A stretch of DNA of 64,000 nt from Pythium myriotylum (taxonomy: Eukaryota; Oomycota; Peronosporomycetes; Pythiales; Pythiaceae): contig JALJCQ010000007.1 of the NCBI GenBank assembly GCA_023091665.1, forward strand, positions 558,001 to 622,000, in the 5' to 3' direction. Within the stretch, counting starts at the first letter, position 1. Every line of letters begins with the position of its first letter. The notes below the pieces were generated by a model that searched no databases, was not told where the DNA came from, and saw only the letters and a program-made list of their open reading frames with translations. The translations under genes were made by a program, and so were the position numbers. This document shows positions 22,582 through 32,566 of this stretch, piece after piece.

Positions 22582-22610
22582 GGGGGGGGGGGGGGGGGGG
22601 GGGGGGGGGG
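22582..22610. repeat. 29-nt poly(G) tract
   Basis: A run of 29 G residues on the plus strand, about 100 bp upstream of the open frame of the chromodomain-type ORF on the minus strand. Confidence 0.95.
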
Positions 22611-23342
22611 AACGAGCAGGCTCTGGTCTCGGTGTTTTGGGGGTCTTGAGGGGTACGCGTCTTTTTCGAAATGACTACAATGAGAAAACATTTGAGTTAT
22701 ATAGAATTAATGACATTATTCTATACTGTGACAACTACCCTAGTCTTCCTGGTGGATTTTTGAATGAAAGTTTTTATTTTTGTCGGTTTTGTTTCATTTT
22801 TAACAATGATTCTCCGAGTCAACTGTACCAAAATTGGGGGGTTGGCGCCGGATCATAAACTCGGCAGAAGCTCAGAGCCACCGCACCAATGCTCTATTGA
22901 GTACAGCCATGTGTCACTAGTCTCACGCATGTTTTACTTTTCCGCAATTCGCTTTCAATAACGTTGGTGACGTGAAGCTATCGCTCCATTTTTGTGTGAC
23001 ATCTGGGTGCTCGATGACACGCCTCATAAACGCGAAAAGTCCTAAACCACATGTATATTTACGATTAGGGTTCGGTTTGTGGTTTGCGCCAGAGCGATGT
23101 CGTTCAAATTCACTTGAATCGTGCGACTAACACCTCTCCGGACCATAAAGCGCTCTGCGCGATGGCCCCGCTTAGCTGTGCGCATAAGAATGGGCGGTGC
23201 CCTGTTTGTCACGAGTCAAGCGCTGCGGGTGCGACTACGACGGCGTCCCCGTCGCTGTCAAGATGGCGCGAATGAGAGGGCAGCACGGTCCACCGAAGAA
23301 TAACCCCAAAACAAGCGCCCGAGACAATCGTGCGTTGACTAC
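22611..23342. other. AT-rich spacer
   Basis: The sequence is clearly AT-richer than its surroundings between 22,660 and 23,060. No gene, terminal repeat or RNA is recognised. Confidence 0.5.
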
Positions 23343-24514
23343 GTGGATGGTGATCTCTTTGAGTCGCCACTCAAGCTTAAGCCAATCCCTCCCCAAAAAG
23401 GAAAGTATTCCCTGCCAGTGCCTCTTCCGGAGCCCACGCCCATGATCACGTCTCTCGAGAAGCCTGGCGACGTTTTGAAGCTGCTCGGCGATTCTCCTGA
23501 AGCCATTGAATCCTGGTATGGGCACGCAGCCCCAGGTGAGACTCGCGAAGATTCATCGTCTTGGATCGGTGAGCTTGACTCATCGAAACGATTGGTCGTC
23601 AAGACCGCAGTTCGCGCAGCAAAAAAGGTCTGCGTGGCGCTGTGCGGGGGCGAGGAAGAAGCTGGAGATGCACGGTGGGGGCGGATCTGTTCTACCGGTG
23701 GTGGCTTACGGGACATTGAGGGCAATGCGCAAGTCACACTTCTCGAGACAGTTGCGCGGTGCTATCAATTGACCAAGAAAGGATCCACAGAGAAGCGGGT
23801 CCTGCGAGCATGTCTTTCCTGTGCTCCACGCAACACTATTCCCCAGCTTCGAAAGGTTGTGCTCGTATTGAAGTTGGCCCCAGGATCGTTTTCGAGAGCT
23901 CGAGAAGATCTTGAGAAGCTCACCACTGGCCTCTGTCTTGACCGATCACCGCGAACTGTCCAGCGCCTACGCCCAAGCATCGTCGATGCTGTGCTCGCCT
24001 CCATTTTCCGCCCGGACAAGGTGTCATTTCTTTCGTGAGGTGTAAAGAAAGTTCGAGTCAATGGGGCAATAGTAATTCTGCCTTCTTTCATGCGCCGACG
24101 CAATCGAGCGTCGTTGTTCGATCTTACCAGCACGAGTCTTCGATCAGCCATCCAAATACTGGGACGGTCTCGGCATCAACATTTTATCGTATTGTCAGTG
24201 CTGTGACTGCTGGTGACGCTCAAGAGCGACGAGCCACCGATTATGTTGTTGGGTTTCTAGTGAACGACCAATTCGACGTGCTCAAGTACATTGTTGGGAG
24301 AACAATCACCGACCCTTCAGTGAAAGAGAAACTCCTCATCGAGATGGAGTTCAACGCTGCTTATCTTAAATACGGCTTCAATGCGCGCGTCCAGGCTGCA
24401 GAACGACAATGCGCGCTTCATGGCATCAAGTTTGCTCTTTCCGTCACCGCGGAGCACGCATCTAGCTACATTTGCGCAGATTGCACATCTTTCCTTCGGG
24501 GGTCCAGATTGTAG
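23343..24514 (+). pseudogene. Uncharacterised transposon-associated ORF, frameshifted
   Basis: Two plus-strand frames (23,343-24,038 and 24,035-24,514) join into one product of about 380 residues with a frame change near 24,040-24,160. The first part has a region around TIPQLRKVVLVLKLAPGS and CLDRSPRTVQRLRPS. The second has STFYRIVSAVTAGD and ATDYVVGFLVNDQFDVL, followed by a possible C-x2-C pair (CADC). The style resembles repeated oomycete ORFs of unknown function that accompany mobile elements. The first frame lacks an ATG start. No catalytic motif is recognised and I give it no function. Confidence 0.4.
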
Positions 24515-24777
24515 CGCAAGGTCAGCCATGTCGACAGATGAGAAACTGGCGGAACCCTGTTTCGGTGACGATAACTGCAGCACAACCGGTGTCGCCTACG
24601 ACGACGCCTCAGAGTATGACTCCGTTTGCGGTGCGTCGTGATCCATCTACACGTGAACGGTGCATTGGGCATCTTGGATCCACAGTTGCTCCAGTGTACT
24701 CGGGTTCGACGCTTGCGGTGTGGCCGCGGCCGATCAGCTTTAATTGCGTCTGAGAATGTCGGCAACCAACGGGAATG

Positions 24778-24958
24778 ATGTACGACAAGTGGTACGCCTC
24801 TCAGTACGAGGATGAGATTCGCGAGCTCTTCAAAATTGATTGGCGAAAAGAATATGTCAAGGAAGATGTGTCCGGAGAGAATATTCGAGCACTTGCAGTG
24901 CAAGCGCCCGGAGCGGTTTGACTTGCCGTCTGAAGGCGAGATTAGGATGGAGATGTGA
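24778..24958 (+). pseudogene. Fragment of a repeated ORF ending RFDLPSE
   Basis: With one frame change near 24,840, this segment reads MMYDKWYASQYEDEIRELFK, then EHLQCKRPERFDLPSEGEIR. The same order of motifs occurs at 31,700-31,878. It is therefore a second copy of an unnamed domain carried by a repeat. No function is known to me. Confidence 0.5.
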
Positions 24959-25566
24959 GAACTCATGGCGCGACGAGAACAGCACGAGCCAGCACCAATC
25001 GAGTCACCACTGGAACGAGAAGCTGGAATCGGGTGAAATAATGGTTTTTGATGCGTTGATCAATGAATGCCCGGAAGCCAGCTGTGGAGCTTGAAAGGTA
25101 CCGTGAAACAGTAAGTAATTCGACGTTGTCAGACTAGCAGATCGAGAGCAAGATCAGGAAAATGAAGACACAAGCAGGGTTTGGTAAAATTCAATGCCAC
25201 ATTTTTTTTGCGCCTGAAATCCAGGCCAATCCGTAATTGGGTTACGGTCAATAACGGGGGAGGAAAGCTTTGCGACACTACAAAGCGAATATGCGACGGC
25301 ACCAATGATGGGTTGGGTCGCCTCGCACCCATGCCGACAAAAGAACTGCGTCGCGGCACTATGTGCGTTGGATTCAGGGGGGGGGGGGGGTTACCTCGAG
25401 AACCCTCCCATCGCGCCTTCCGACTTTGCGAAATGTTCACCCAACCTACCACATAGTGCGCGTGTGCACGCACACCTGAACATAAAGATGAACTGAAACA
25501 AGTTATGTCGAATTTACCCTCACATAACCTAGCTCCAAGCGGTCTATTCCACGGGTTGCTTCTTCT
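24959..25566. other. Spacer with a 14-nt poly(G)
   Basis: No gene is seen. A run of 14 G residues lies at 25,377-25,390. The 3' end of the hAT transposase gene, read on the minus strand, begins at 25,567. I looked for a hAT terminal repeat here and did not find one. Confidence 0.45.
25377..25390. repeat. 14-nt poly(G) tract
   Basis: The shortest of the five long G/C homopolymers in the accessory region. Confidence 0.9.
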
Positions 25567-26307
25567 TCATCTTCGTCTTGTCGATGCCTTGAGATGCAGC
25601 AAAAGCATCCCACCAGGTTGGTAGAGAATGGTCTCGAGAGTAGTTGGGCTCATGGCGCGACGCAGACTCGAGAACACAACACCTGCGTGAGAGAACAAAC
25701 GCTCGACGTCGTTCGACGTCGCTGGGATCCAGCGAAGGTCTACGGGTAGATCGCGTTCTCGACTGGCGTTACGCAGCAGAGCAGCGTCGGCAAAGGACTC
25801 GCTCTTCTCCGCAGCTGCTGGTGCCGTGTTGCCGGGTAGAGCTGGAGCTGGCTGCATGATTGTTGCAATTGCGGCGCGTTCAAGACGCGTTAGATGCCGT
25901 TGGTCACCATTAAGGACCTGCACGACACCATTTTCAAAGTCTGGAAACTTCACCACTGGTGCATCTGGCTCCAAGTACTTGGCTGTAGCGGGATAGTGTT
26001 CGACAACATGGTCAAACAAGAGGCGAACATCACTAAGCGTGACTTTCCGCTCTGTCTGAAGCCGCTTGTTGATGCTCTCAAGGCCTTTCATGTGCTCATA
26101 GAGAGTGCTCAGCTGCATGTTCTCTCGTGGGCTCGGCATCACATCTACGAGACGCTCGTCGATCCGCTCGATCCGCTCGAGCACAGGGAGCACCTCGCGC
26201 ATTTGAACGTAGCGATGCACCGTGGCGAACGTGCTGTCCACCGTGTAGCATTGTGGAAGACTGGCATGAGAGCGCTAGCCTCGCGCAGATGGTGGCAGTT
26301 CTTGATA

Positions 26308-27740
26308 CCGCAAACCACGGAAAGATGAACCACCTATGCCACCAAAAAACAAAACGGTTTCGAGAGGTGTTGCATCTTTCCGTGTTTTACTGTGCATTTT
26401 GATTGGCGAATCAGGTCCATCCATTTTCCTGAAAGTAGGTGGACTGCGATCACGTGCAAAACGATAACCGATGCCAAGGCAGCGCATACCTTTGGCCTTC
26501 ACGAACAAGAATAAAGTCGGCGCGGTCGATGCGTTCGCTGCATCGACCGAGAATAGCTCCGATTTTTGCCGTGTCAACGGCATCAATCGGTCCACGCATC
26601 GCTCGTGGGAGCGCAGAGCGGAGCGCATCCGCTCTGCATGCGAGAACAAACGCGCGAGCAAGCTCACGGTGGGAGGAAGCGGCCGCCGCTCCGAAAGCCA
26701 CGTCGTAGAGGATGCTCTCGTCACCTGGGTCAAGGACCAGAGACGCGAGGAGCTGCCTGTGACGAGGGAGGGTATCGTGCTCGAGTGCCTGCGCCTACTC
26801 CCAGGTTTCCTTGCGGACAAGACAGAGGGAGCTCGTCTGGCGTGGTGCGACCGCTTCATGCAGCGTAGTGGGCTGTCAATTCGTCGCATCAGTCACTCGG
26901 GGCGGAAGTCAAAGGATGAGTTAATGAAATATAAGGAGGCGTTTGCTCTTGACGGGGAGAATGCGACGTGTGCAGTGCAGAAAAACGCATGGTTTGACGA
27001 AGAGGTCATGCTCGACTGGATCGAGCGAGTCTGGAAGTATGAGGTGACAGGCCCCACTGTCCTCATTCTCGACAGTCTGAAGATTCACCAGTTGCCATCG
27101 GTGAGAGAGACCCTAGCCGCCATGGGTACATTTACTGTCTACGTTCCAGGTGGCACGACCAGTGTCTGTCAGCCTCTAGACGTGGGCATTATGGGCCCTT
27201 TCAAGACCCGTCTCAGACGTCTCTACGTCGAGATGTACACTGGAGTGACGCCCCCTCTCTCAGCGTTCGAAAGGCGACGTGACATGATCGTTCGCACGCT
27301 AACAGCGGTCGCTGAGATCTCAGCGGATGTCGTCCGCAGCGCGTTCGTCGCGTCTGGCCCATTTTTGCCTTTTGGACCTAAACCCCAAAACGAGAACACC
27401 GCCGTCCTGGAGGCCATAGTGTAAGAATGACGCCCACATTCTGGTCAGCGATAGGTAATGCATTAATTACCATATCTTCCCTAATGTTACTTTTGACTTC
27501 TCAATATTTGAAGAGGTGGGGACAACCGAAGGTATTACAGGGAATGTTTCATTGTTGCAGAGAGTACCGTGAATTCCAGGGGTGAAGTACAGTGACTCGA
27601 AAACCTGTAATTTCTTGAGAGATGATTTTCAAGAGTGGGTGGGACAGATCTGATTCACCATGAAGAAAACCTGCGCAGAATCAATCACTTTTGACAGGTG
27701 GCGCATCTTTCCGTGTGGTTCATCTTTCCGTGGTTTGCGG
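26308..27740 (+). mobile_element. pogo-like DNA transposon nested in the hAT gene
   Basis: The element is 1,433 bp. It has perfect 26-bp terminal inverted repeats (26,308-26,333 and 27,715-27,740) beginning CCGCAAACCACGG. It is flanked by TA on both sides (26,306-26,307 and 27,741-27,742). The submotif CGGAAAGATG recurs just inside the right end. TA duplication and a DDE transposase with a CENP-B-like N-terminus place it in the Tc1/mariner superfamily, pogo/Tigger branch. Removing it together with one TA joins the hAT frame exactly. Confidence 0.93.
26471..27424 (+). pseudogene. pogo-like transposase with internal deletion
   Basis: An open 317-codon ORF starts at an ATG. Residues 1-60 look like a helix-turn-helix DNA-binding region and residues 75-145 like the second, CENP-B-type DNA-binding domain. 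The second catalytic aspartate is in TVLILDSLKIHQ and the third acidic residue in CQPLDVGIMGPFK. The block that should hold the first catalytic aspartate is missing between LMKYKEAFALDG and QKNAWFDEEV. The full-length transposases I know have well over 60 residues there. It is open but almost certainly inactive, and was perhaps mobilised in trans. Confidence 0.82.
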
Positions 27741-28218
27741 TAGTATTCAGCCGGGTTATGAGCTTGTAGAGCTTGTCGAGTAGCTTCTCGTGCGGCAATT
27801 CGCTGGCCCCGGAGCTGAGCCCGAACGCGGCCTTGAACGACCTCCTCAAGCGCGAACATGTACTTCTTAAGCGTTTCCGTTGTGATTGGCTTGAGGTATG
27901 TGTAGTTTTGAGTCTTGGGCTTTTCGCACATCGACAGCTCGCGGTTTTCCTCAACGCACCAGTCGATCCAGTGATAGACGAGCAGGGCATACTCATCGAC
28001 CTTGAAGAAGCTGCCAGCGTTCCTTCGCGCTGCTGGAGACGGCGGTACTCGTCCTCGTACGAGTCGAGATGGGCTCGGCGGAGATGTTTGATGAGGTTCG
28101 TCGAGCCCGTTCCGCGAGCTTGCTTGCGCCGGGCAAAGCAAAGGCGTCACATGAAGTAGTCGTCATCGTCGGGGACGAGCAAGACCTTGGCATAAGAGCT
28201 CGGGGACACAGGAGACAT

Positions 28219-29360
28219 GGTTGGTTTGGAGTTGGCAGGTTGTGGGTAGGCTTGAGTTCTACTTGGAGAATGAAGCCCATGACGACGTAGCTGCGACTAC
28301 AAGGCAGCGCTGGGTTCCGCGTTGCAACGTTGCGCGACAGCCAACCGATCGGTTGCGAGGCCGGAACGCTAGCGCATAGGCAGCAACATTGGACACCGAC
28401 CATTCATAGTCACAAGGCCGACAACGTTATAATCAGGACCTATGAACTATTGCACCCTATTGGAAAGAAGAGACCGATACATTATTGCAATAATATTATT
28501 GCCAATTACGGCTACTGTTATGGAAAATTACCAAACCCTGGACCCAATTCAAGCGAGAGCGGACTACACTGGAGTAGCCCCGCAAAACGAACTGAACCCC
28601 GAGTAGTATCGGTTGTTTCGGCCTTTGCCTTGGTTGAGGCGCAGCTGCAGGTCGCGTGGCTTCTCTGTACCAGGCAGATACGAGATGCGCACGCAGTTTT
28701 CCATTCGGGTTGTGTTGTAGTATGGGAACGAGCGCGGTGGCACGCTCGACCTCCTCCAAAATGACCAACGTTTCCTTGGGCACCTCCACGATCAAAGCCA
28801 CGAGGCAAGGGGGTCGGGGCTGGATGCTGTGTGCCCGGTCTGTGGTGGCATCTGGCTCTGAACGTAGCCTTCTTCTTTGGCGACCGCAAGTCCTACTACA
28901 CGGTCGTGATGAAGCCGCAGATCCTGTGAATAGAGTTTGTGGGCGTGGTGGGCCGGCGCCGCGTGCCAAGGTCCATACCGTCGTTCTGCCGGTCGTCCAG
29001 ATGCACGATGTGATGTCGTTGTGATCGAGTCTCCATGCTGATCACCCAACGACAAGTTGATTAATTGCCTTGCAGTATTCTCAACCAACCAGAATCCTTT
29101 AACTGCCTAAACGACACCTAATTGAACTATTCGTGTTGGCAATTTTTTTTGTCGAGGTCAAGCCAACTAGAAAAGTGTCCCCTGTTTGGCTGCATGCTGT
29201 GAGTGCTAGAAGAAGTTCTTTCCAACGAGAGCGATCCGTTGTCATCACAAAGAATAACACTGCAACTTCAAGCGAGCTTCACGCAGTTCCGTATGAGCCG
29301 ACCTTCCGTGGAACCACCCAAAAACCCTAGTGCCGTACCGATTCAGAGAAGAATTGCGTG
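28219..29360. other. Spacer between hAT and PIF/Harbinger elements
   Basis: No gene is recognised. Several frames of 100-150 codons exist on both strands around 28,500-29,020 but show no domain. The hAT 5' terminus should lie in the first few hundred bases, but no terminal repeat matching the other end was found. Confidence 0.4.
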
Positions 29361-29497
29361 TTAGAGCATCTCCACTCGTCACTGTACTTTCATCCCTGTA
29401 AAACGAGGTTTACCGTGAAATCTATGACCCTCTGCAAAATGGTTCACTGTAAAAACTCAGTTCTCCCACCGGACACGTCAAACCGAATCCGGAGGCG

Positions 29498-29758
29498 ATG
29501 AACAAAACCCGCACGATGAATGCGAAGCGACTCCTGGAAATACATGACACATGCGACGACGACGAAGAGGAGGAGCTGCTGCTCACGCGTGTCGCGGCCG
29601 ATGCCTTACAAGTGGCACGGAAGCCGCACAAGAAGCGACATGGTGGCTCGCTCCCTGAGATTCAAAACGTCGAAGGTCACACAGCACTCCAATCGGACCT
29701 CATTGAGCATTTGTGGTCGCTCAAGCTTCAACATGAATCCTTTCTCAGAATAGAGTAG
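29498..29758 (+). pseudogene. Collapsed PIF/Harbinger DDE transposase
   Basis: An 86-codon ORF reads like the two ends of a Harbinger transposase joined together. Its start includes the basic HKKRHGGSLPEIQNVE, similar to the GGS-P segment near the N-terminus of these enzymes. Its end is HTALQSDLIEHLWSLK, like the C-terminal LQ-DL-EHLW motif. The whole DDE domain is missing. The fusion keeps the frame open, so the deletion was in frame or fortunate. Confidence 0.65.
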
Positions 29759-29836
29759 ATTACGTTGATGAGGAAGCAATAAACGTTTTGTTGGTCTCAA
29801 AATACTATCACGATTGTTCTCAAAATCCTCGTTCGT

Positions 29837-30766
29837 CTACTCTTGATCAACGTCAATAACTTGATCTACTGTCGCCTCTGGCTCGTCACGGTGTGGTGCG
29901 ACTGTATCTTCAGCAGGAATCGTTTGACTGAGTGATGTGTCTTCTCTAGTCGTCTCCAGTTCTTGAAGGACAGCAGCACGTCGAAGCTCAAAATAGCGCT
30001 GACCAGCGGGGTCGAGGGTTTCCAGTTGTGTGGAGAAGAGGACCAAGTGGTTTGCATCTTCTAGTGCCTTCACTCGCTTGGCACTGGATCGTGCAAGCTG
30101 GACGGTCGCAGACGCAAGTCGTTTGTACGTCGTTTCGAGCGTGGTTGCATTCTTCATGTCGGCCTTTTGCTGTTTCACGCCTGGAGGGCGCTCTGTGACC
30201 GTAGCTGGTGCACTGCCCGACGTCGAAACGTATGGGATTTGGGCTTGAATTGCGTCGTCGCGGAATGTTTGCCACTTTGGTTCTGTCTCAAGAATTCTCC
30301 AGCAATGGAGGAACTTGAATACCTCCGCCTTTGCCTTCCTTTTTCCTTTCTTCTTCTCACTTGCTGGTGCCGTCTCGCTATCATCCGCGGTGGGTGCTTG
30401 CAAAGCAAAATATGCTTTGGTAGCTCGCACAATTTGATCCTCAGCACTCTCCCCAGAGCGTGGTGTTGCCCGGACGACGGCCATAGCGCCAACAAATTTG
30501 CTAACCTCGGCGTTGATGGTACTCCACTTGCTCTCGAGAGAGCGCAATGTGCGCTCTCCAGCACCTCCACCCATTGCCTTCTCGTAATGCTCCCAGATAC
30601 GCTCCCAGAACGTGCCGCCACTCTGATTCGTGCCGACGACTCCGTCCTTGCCAATTGCAAGATACGACCGGCATAATTGGTTCTCTTCTGCAACTGAAAA
30701 GTTGCATCCTCTACTGCGCGAAGCCGTCTCACAAAATGCCAGACGATCGTCAATCGCTGGTGGCAT
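29837..30766 (-). CDS. Myb/SANT-like accessory protein of PIF/Harbinger
   Basis: The open frame extends to 30,931 without an ATG; the first ATG is at 30,766 and gives 309 residues. The N-terminal domain (NFSVAEENQLCRSYL, GGTFWERIWEHYEK, TLRSLESKWSTINAEVSKFVGA) is the trihelix Myb/SANT-like domain found in Harbinger accessory proteins and in plant NAM-associated proteins. A later FLHCWRILETEPKW box also fits. The middle is basic (KKKGKRKAK). The C-terminal half is helical and probably coiled coil, with an acidic tail. In known elements this protein carries the transposase to the nucleus and helps it bind the ends. No frame break is seen, unlike in its partner. Confidence 0.75.
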   Translation of the reverse strand: MPPAIDDRLAFCETASRSRGCNFSVAEENQLCRSYLAIGKDGVVGTNQSGGTFWERIWEHYEKAMGGGAGERTLRSLESKWSTINAEVSKFVGAMAVVRATPRSGESAEDQIVRATKAYFALQAPTADDSETAPASEKKKGKRKAKAEVFKFLHCWRILETEPKWQTFRDDAIQAQIPYVSTSGSAPATVTERPPGVKQQKADMKNATTLETTYKRLASATVQLARSSAKRVKALEDANHLVLFSTQLETLDPAGQRYFELRRAAVLQELETTREDTSLSQTIPAEDTVAPHRDEPEATVDQVIDVDQE

Positions 30767-30933
30767 CTCCCCAGCCAAGTTCCGGCACCTACGGTTGTCT
30801 ATGGCTGACTTGGTGGCGCGCGCTCTTGAGCAGGTCGGCGTTGCCGATGTGCGTGTTGAAGTTTCCCTTTGGACCAACCTGATGATGACTGGTTCCAAAT
30901 CTGAGAATATCTGAGAATCTCGGCCCGGCAAAA

Positions 30934-31281
30934 CTTGCCAGCCCCCTGGAAACTGGTGGTGGTTTGCAGTGGAACCACGTTTTTTGACGTGTGAAAAATA
31001 CCGGGTTTGACTTTTCAGGTGCCCGGTGGGAAAATAAATTTCTCTCCGGGAAAAATATCACTGAAAACACGTTTACAGGGGTGGTTTGCAGAGACGGGTG
31101 GAGATGCTCTTAGAACCTCGTCACCCCAAACCGCCCCTGTAAACGTGTTTTCAGTGATATTTTTCCCGGAGAGAAATTTATTTTCCCACCAGGCAGCTGA
31201 AAAGTCAAACCCGGTATTTTTCACATGTCAAAAAGCGTCGTTCCACTGCAAACCACCTCCACTTTCCAGGGGGTTGGCAAG
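30934..31281. repeat. Large imperfect inverted repeat at the right Harbinger end
   Basis: Arms of about 160-170 bp (from 30,934 to about 31,095 and from about 31,120 to 31,281) are nearly complementary around a centre at 31,107. Long stretches match without gaps, for example across AAATAAATTTCTCTCCGGG. The centre is the right terminus of the PIF/Harbinger element. The second arm lies outside the element as defined by its TTA duplication, so it may be the end of a second, head-to-head element. Confidence 0.85.
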
Positions 31282-31542
31282 TGTGCCCTCAACACCTTCG
31301 CTGTGAATGCCTGCCAATACGTGTATGATGATGACGACTATCAGATTCATGGAGGAGTTATTGTCGACGGAGACGCTACTGGGGACTGGGATGATGCTCG
31401 CGAAACCAGTGAGGAGAACGTCCGCCCTCGGAGCACAGGCGGTAAAATCACTTGTGTGCAGGTGGCGACGCTGGGGCAGATCATTCGACGAGTGAGGCAC
31501 TGGCGTCGACGTTCGCCACCGCAGGTAGTACCAACAATGTCG

Positions 31543-31878
31543 GCAACTCCGTCCAAGTCAATCACATCATACGCGATTCGTAGGGTGCTAGAGCTACAAG
31601 GAAGGAGAAGATTGAGAATAACTGACCCCCGCATCCTCCCCATCTACGACATGGCTACCGTGGATGTACAGCTTCCAGGATTTGCTGCTGGCTGGCCGAT
31701 CCGTCCTCGAAAGGGTACTATGTATGGCAAGCGATGCGCATCTGAGTTTCGAGACGTAATTAAAGAGCTGTTCGATCGTGGTGCTGCGGAGAATTCAAAG
31801 ATGCTTGGACCTGGACGTATTCTCGAACTACTTCAGCGTGACCATCCTGAGCGCTTTGACCTCCCATCGGAAAGGTGA
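31543..31878 (+). pseudogene. Second copy of the repeated ORF ending RFDLPSE
   Basis: This plus-strand frame reads from about MSATPSKSITSYAIRRVLEL to GTMYGKRCASEFRDVIKELF and RILELLQRDHPERFDLPSE, where it stops. It parallels the fragment at 24,778-24,958 in motif order and wording. The upstream part of the open frame (from 31,225) is made of Harbinger-end sequence and is not part of the gene. No known function. Confidence 0.5.
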
Positions 31879-32566
31879 CAAGTCTGGCGTTGTCGCAACG
31901 ATCAACACGAAGTGAGTTACAGGTAGTCGCAGAAAACAGTCCACAGTGATCCAACCACACACGAGCTACAACACTGTCCTCCACAGACACCGTCTTCACA
32001 TACTCAGACGACAATGACCACGAAACAAGTACACCCGATGGATCTGGAACCACCACCACGGACATCTGCACGACCTCCACCACCTCGTGCTGCGACAGGT
32101 CTCCATGAAGATCACGTCCAACGTTCTTCCGACATCCACATCTCATGACCGGACACCGACACCACCTCTGTGTCCTCACGAGAGTAATCGCTGTCGGACA
32201 TCCACGTCTCACGACTCAGCGATCAACACTTGCGAGTGCCAGCACCAGCCACGTGCGGACCCACCACACTGACACAACTCGACACGTTGCTCGACACCTC
32301 GCTCAACAACTGGCCAAACACACCGCGAAGTGACAGTCGATCCACACGATCCACTGCTCGTATCATTCGACAACAATCGCCAGCTCGGCACAGCCGAACG
32401 ATGCGCCAATGACAACACACCATACTTGTTCACCAACCACGCCGCCTTCGTGAACATCATCGACTTCATCGCGAATGGACTCGACACCACCGCACTCAAA
32501 TCACCAAACCACGACACCACCGTATTGCGAGACACTTGGATTCCACAACTTCAAACGGAACCGATA
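31879..32566. other. Repetitive spacer left of the solo LTR
   Basis: The sequence is rich in ACAC/CCAC on the plus strand. A plus-strand frame (32,330 to the LTR) is open, and after removal of the LTR it would continue for about another 90 codons. No domain is recognised, so I do not call a gene. Confidence 0.4.

Larger units (their letters stand above)
25567..28218 (-). pseudogene. hAT-family transposase gene, broken and split by a nested transposon
   Basis: The reading starts at an ATG at 28,218. An N-terminal BED-type zinc finger is recognisable (RLCFARRKQARG..NLIKHLRRAH), but its first cysteine codon is TGA. A frameshift follows, then the region FKVDEYALLVYHWIDWCVEENREL. About 27,830 an internal part seems deleted. 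The frame then runs into HEKLLDKLYKLITRLNT, is interrupted by a pogo-like element at a TA, resumes as IKNCHHLREASALMPVFHNATRW, and after a 1-bp frameshift near 26,237 continues to the hAT dimerisation domain (RWIPATSNDVERLFS..RRAMSPTTLE..L) and the stop at 25,567. The family is certain from the C-terminal domain. Confidence 0.88.
29364..31109. mobile_element. PIF/Harbinger element, non-autonomous
   Basis: The element is 1,746 bp. Both ends begin GAGCATCTCCAC, with further imperfect similarity inside (CCCTGTAAA). It is flanked by TTA at 29,361-29,363 and 31,110-31,112. A 3-bp TWA duplication and this terminus are typical of PIF/Harbinger. It carries an intact Myb/SANT-like accessory gene on the minus strand and a collapsed transposase gene on the plus strand, so it would depend on transposase from elsewhere. 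Confidence 0.88.
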
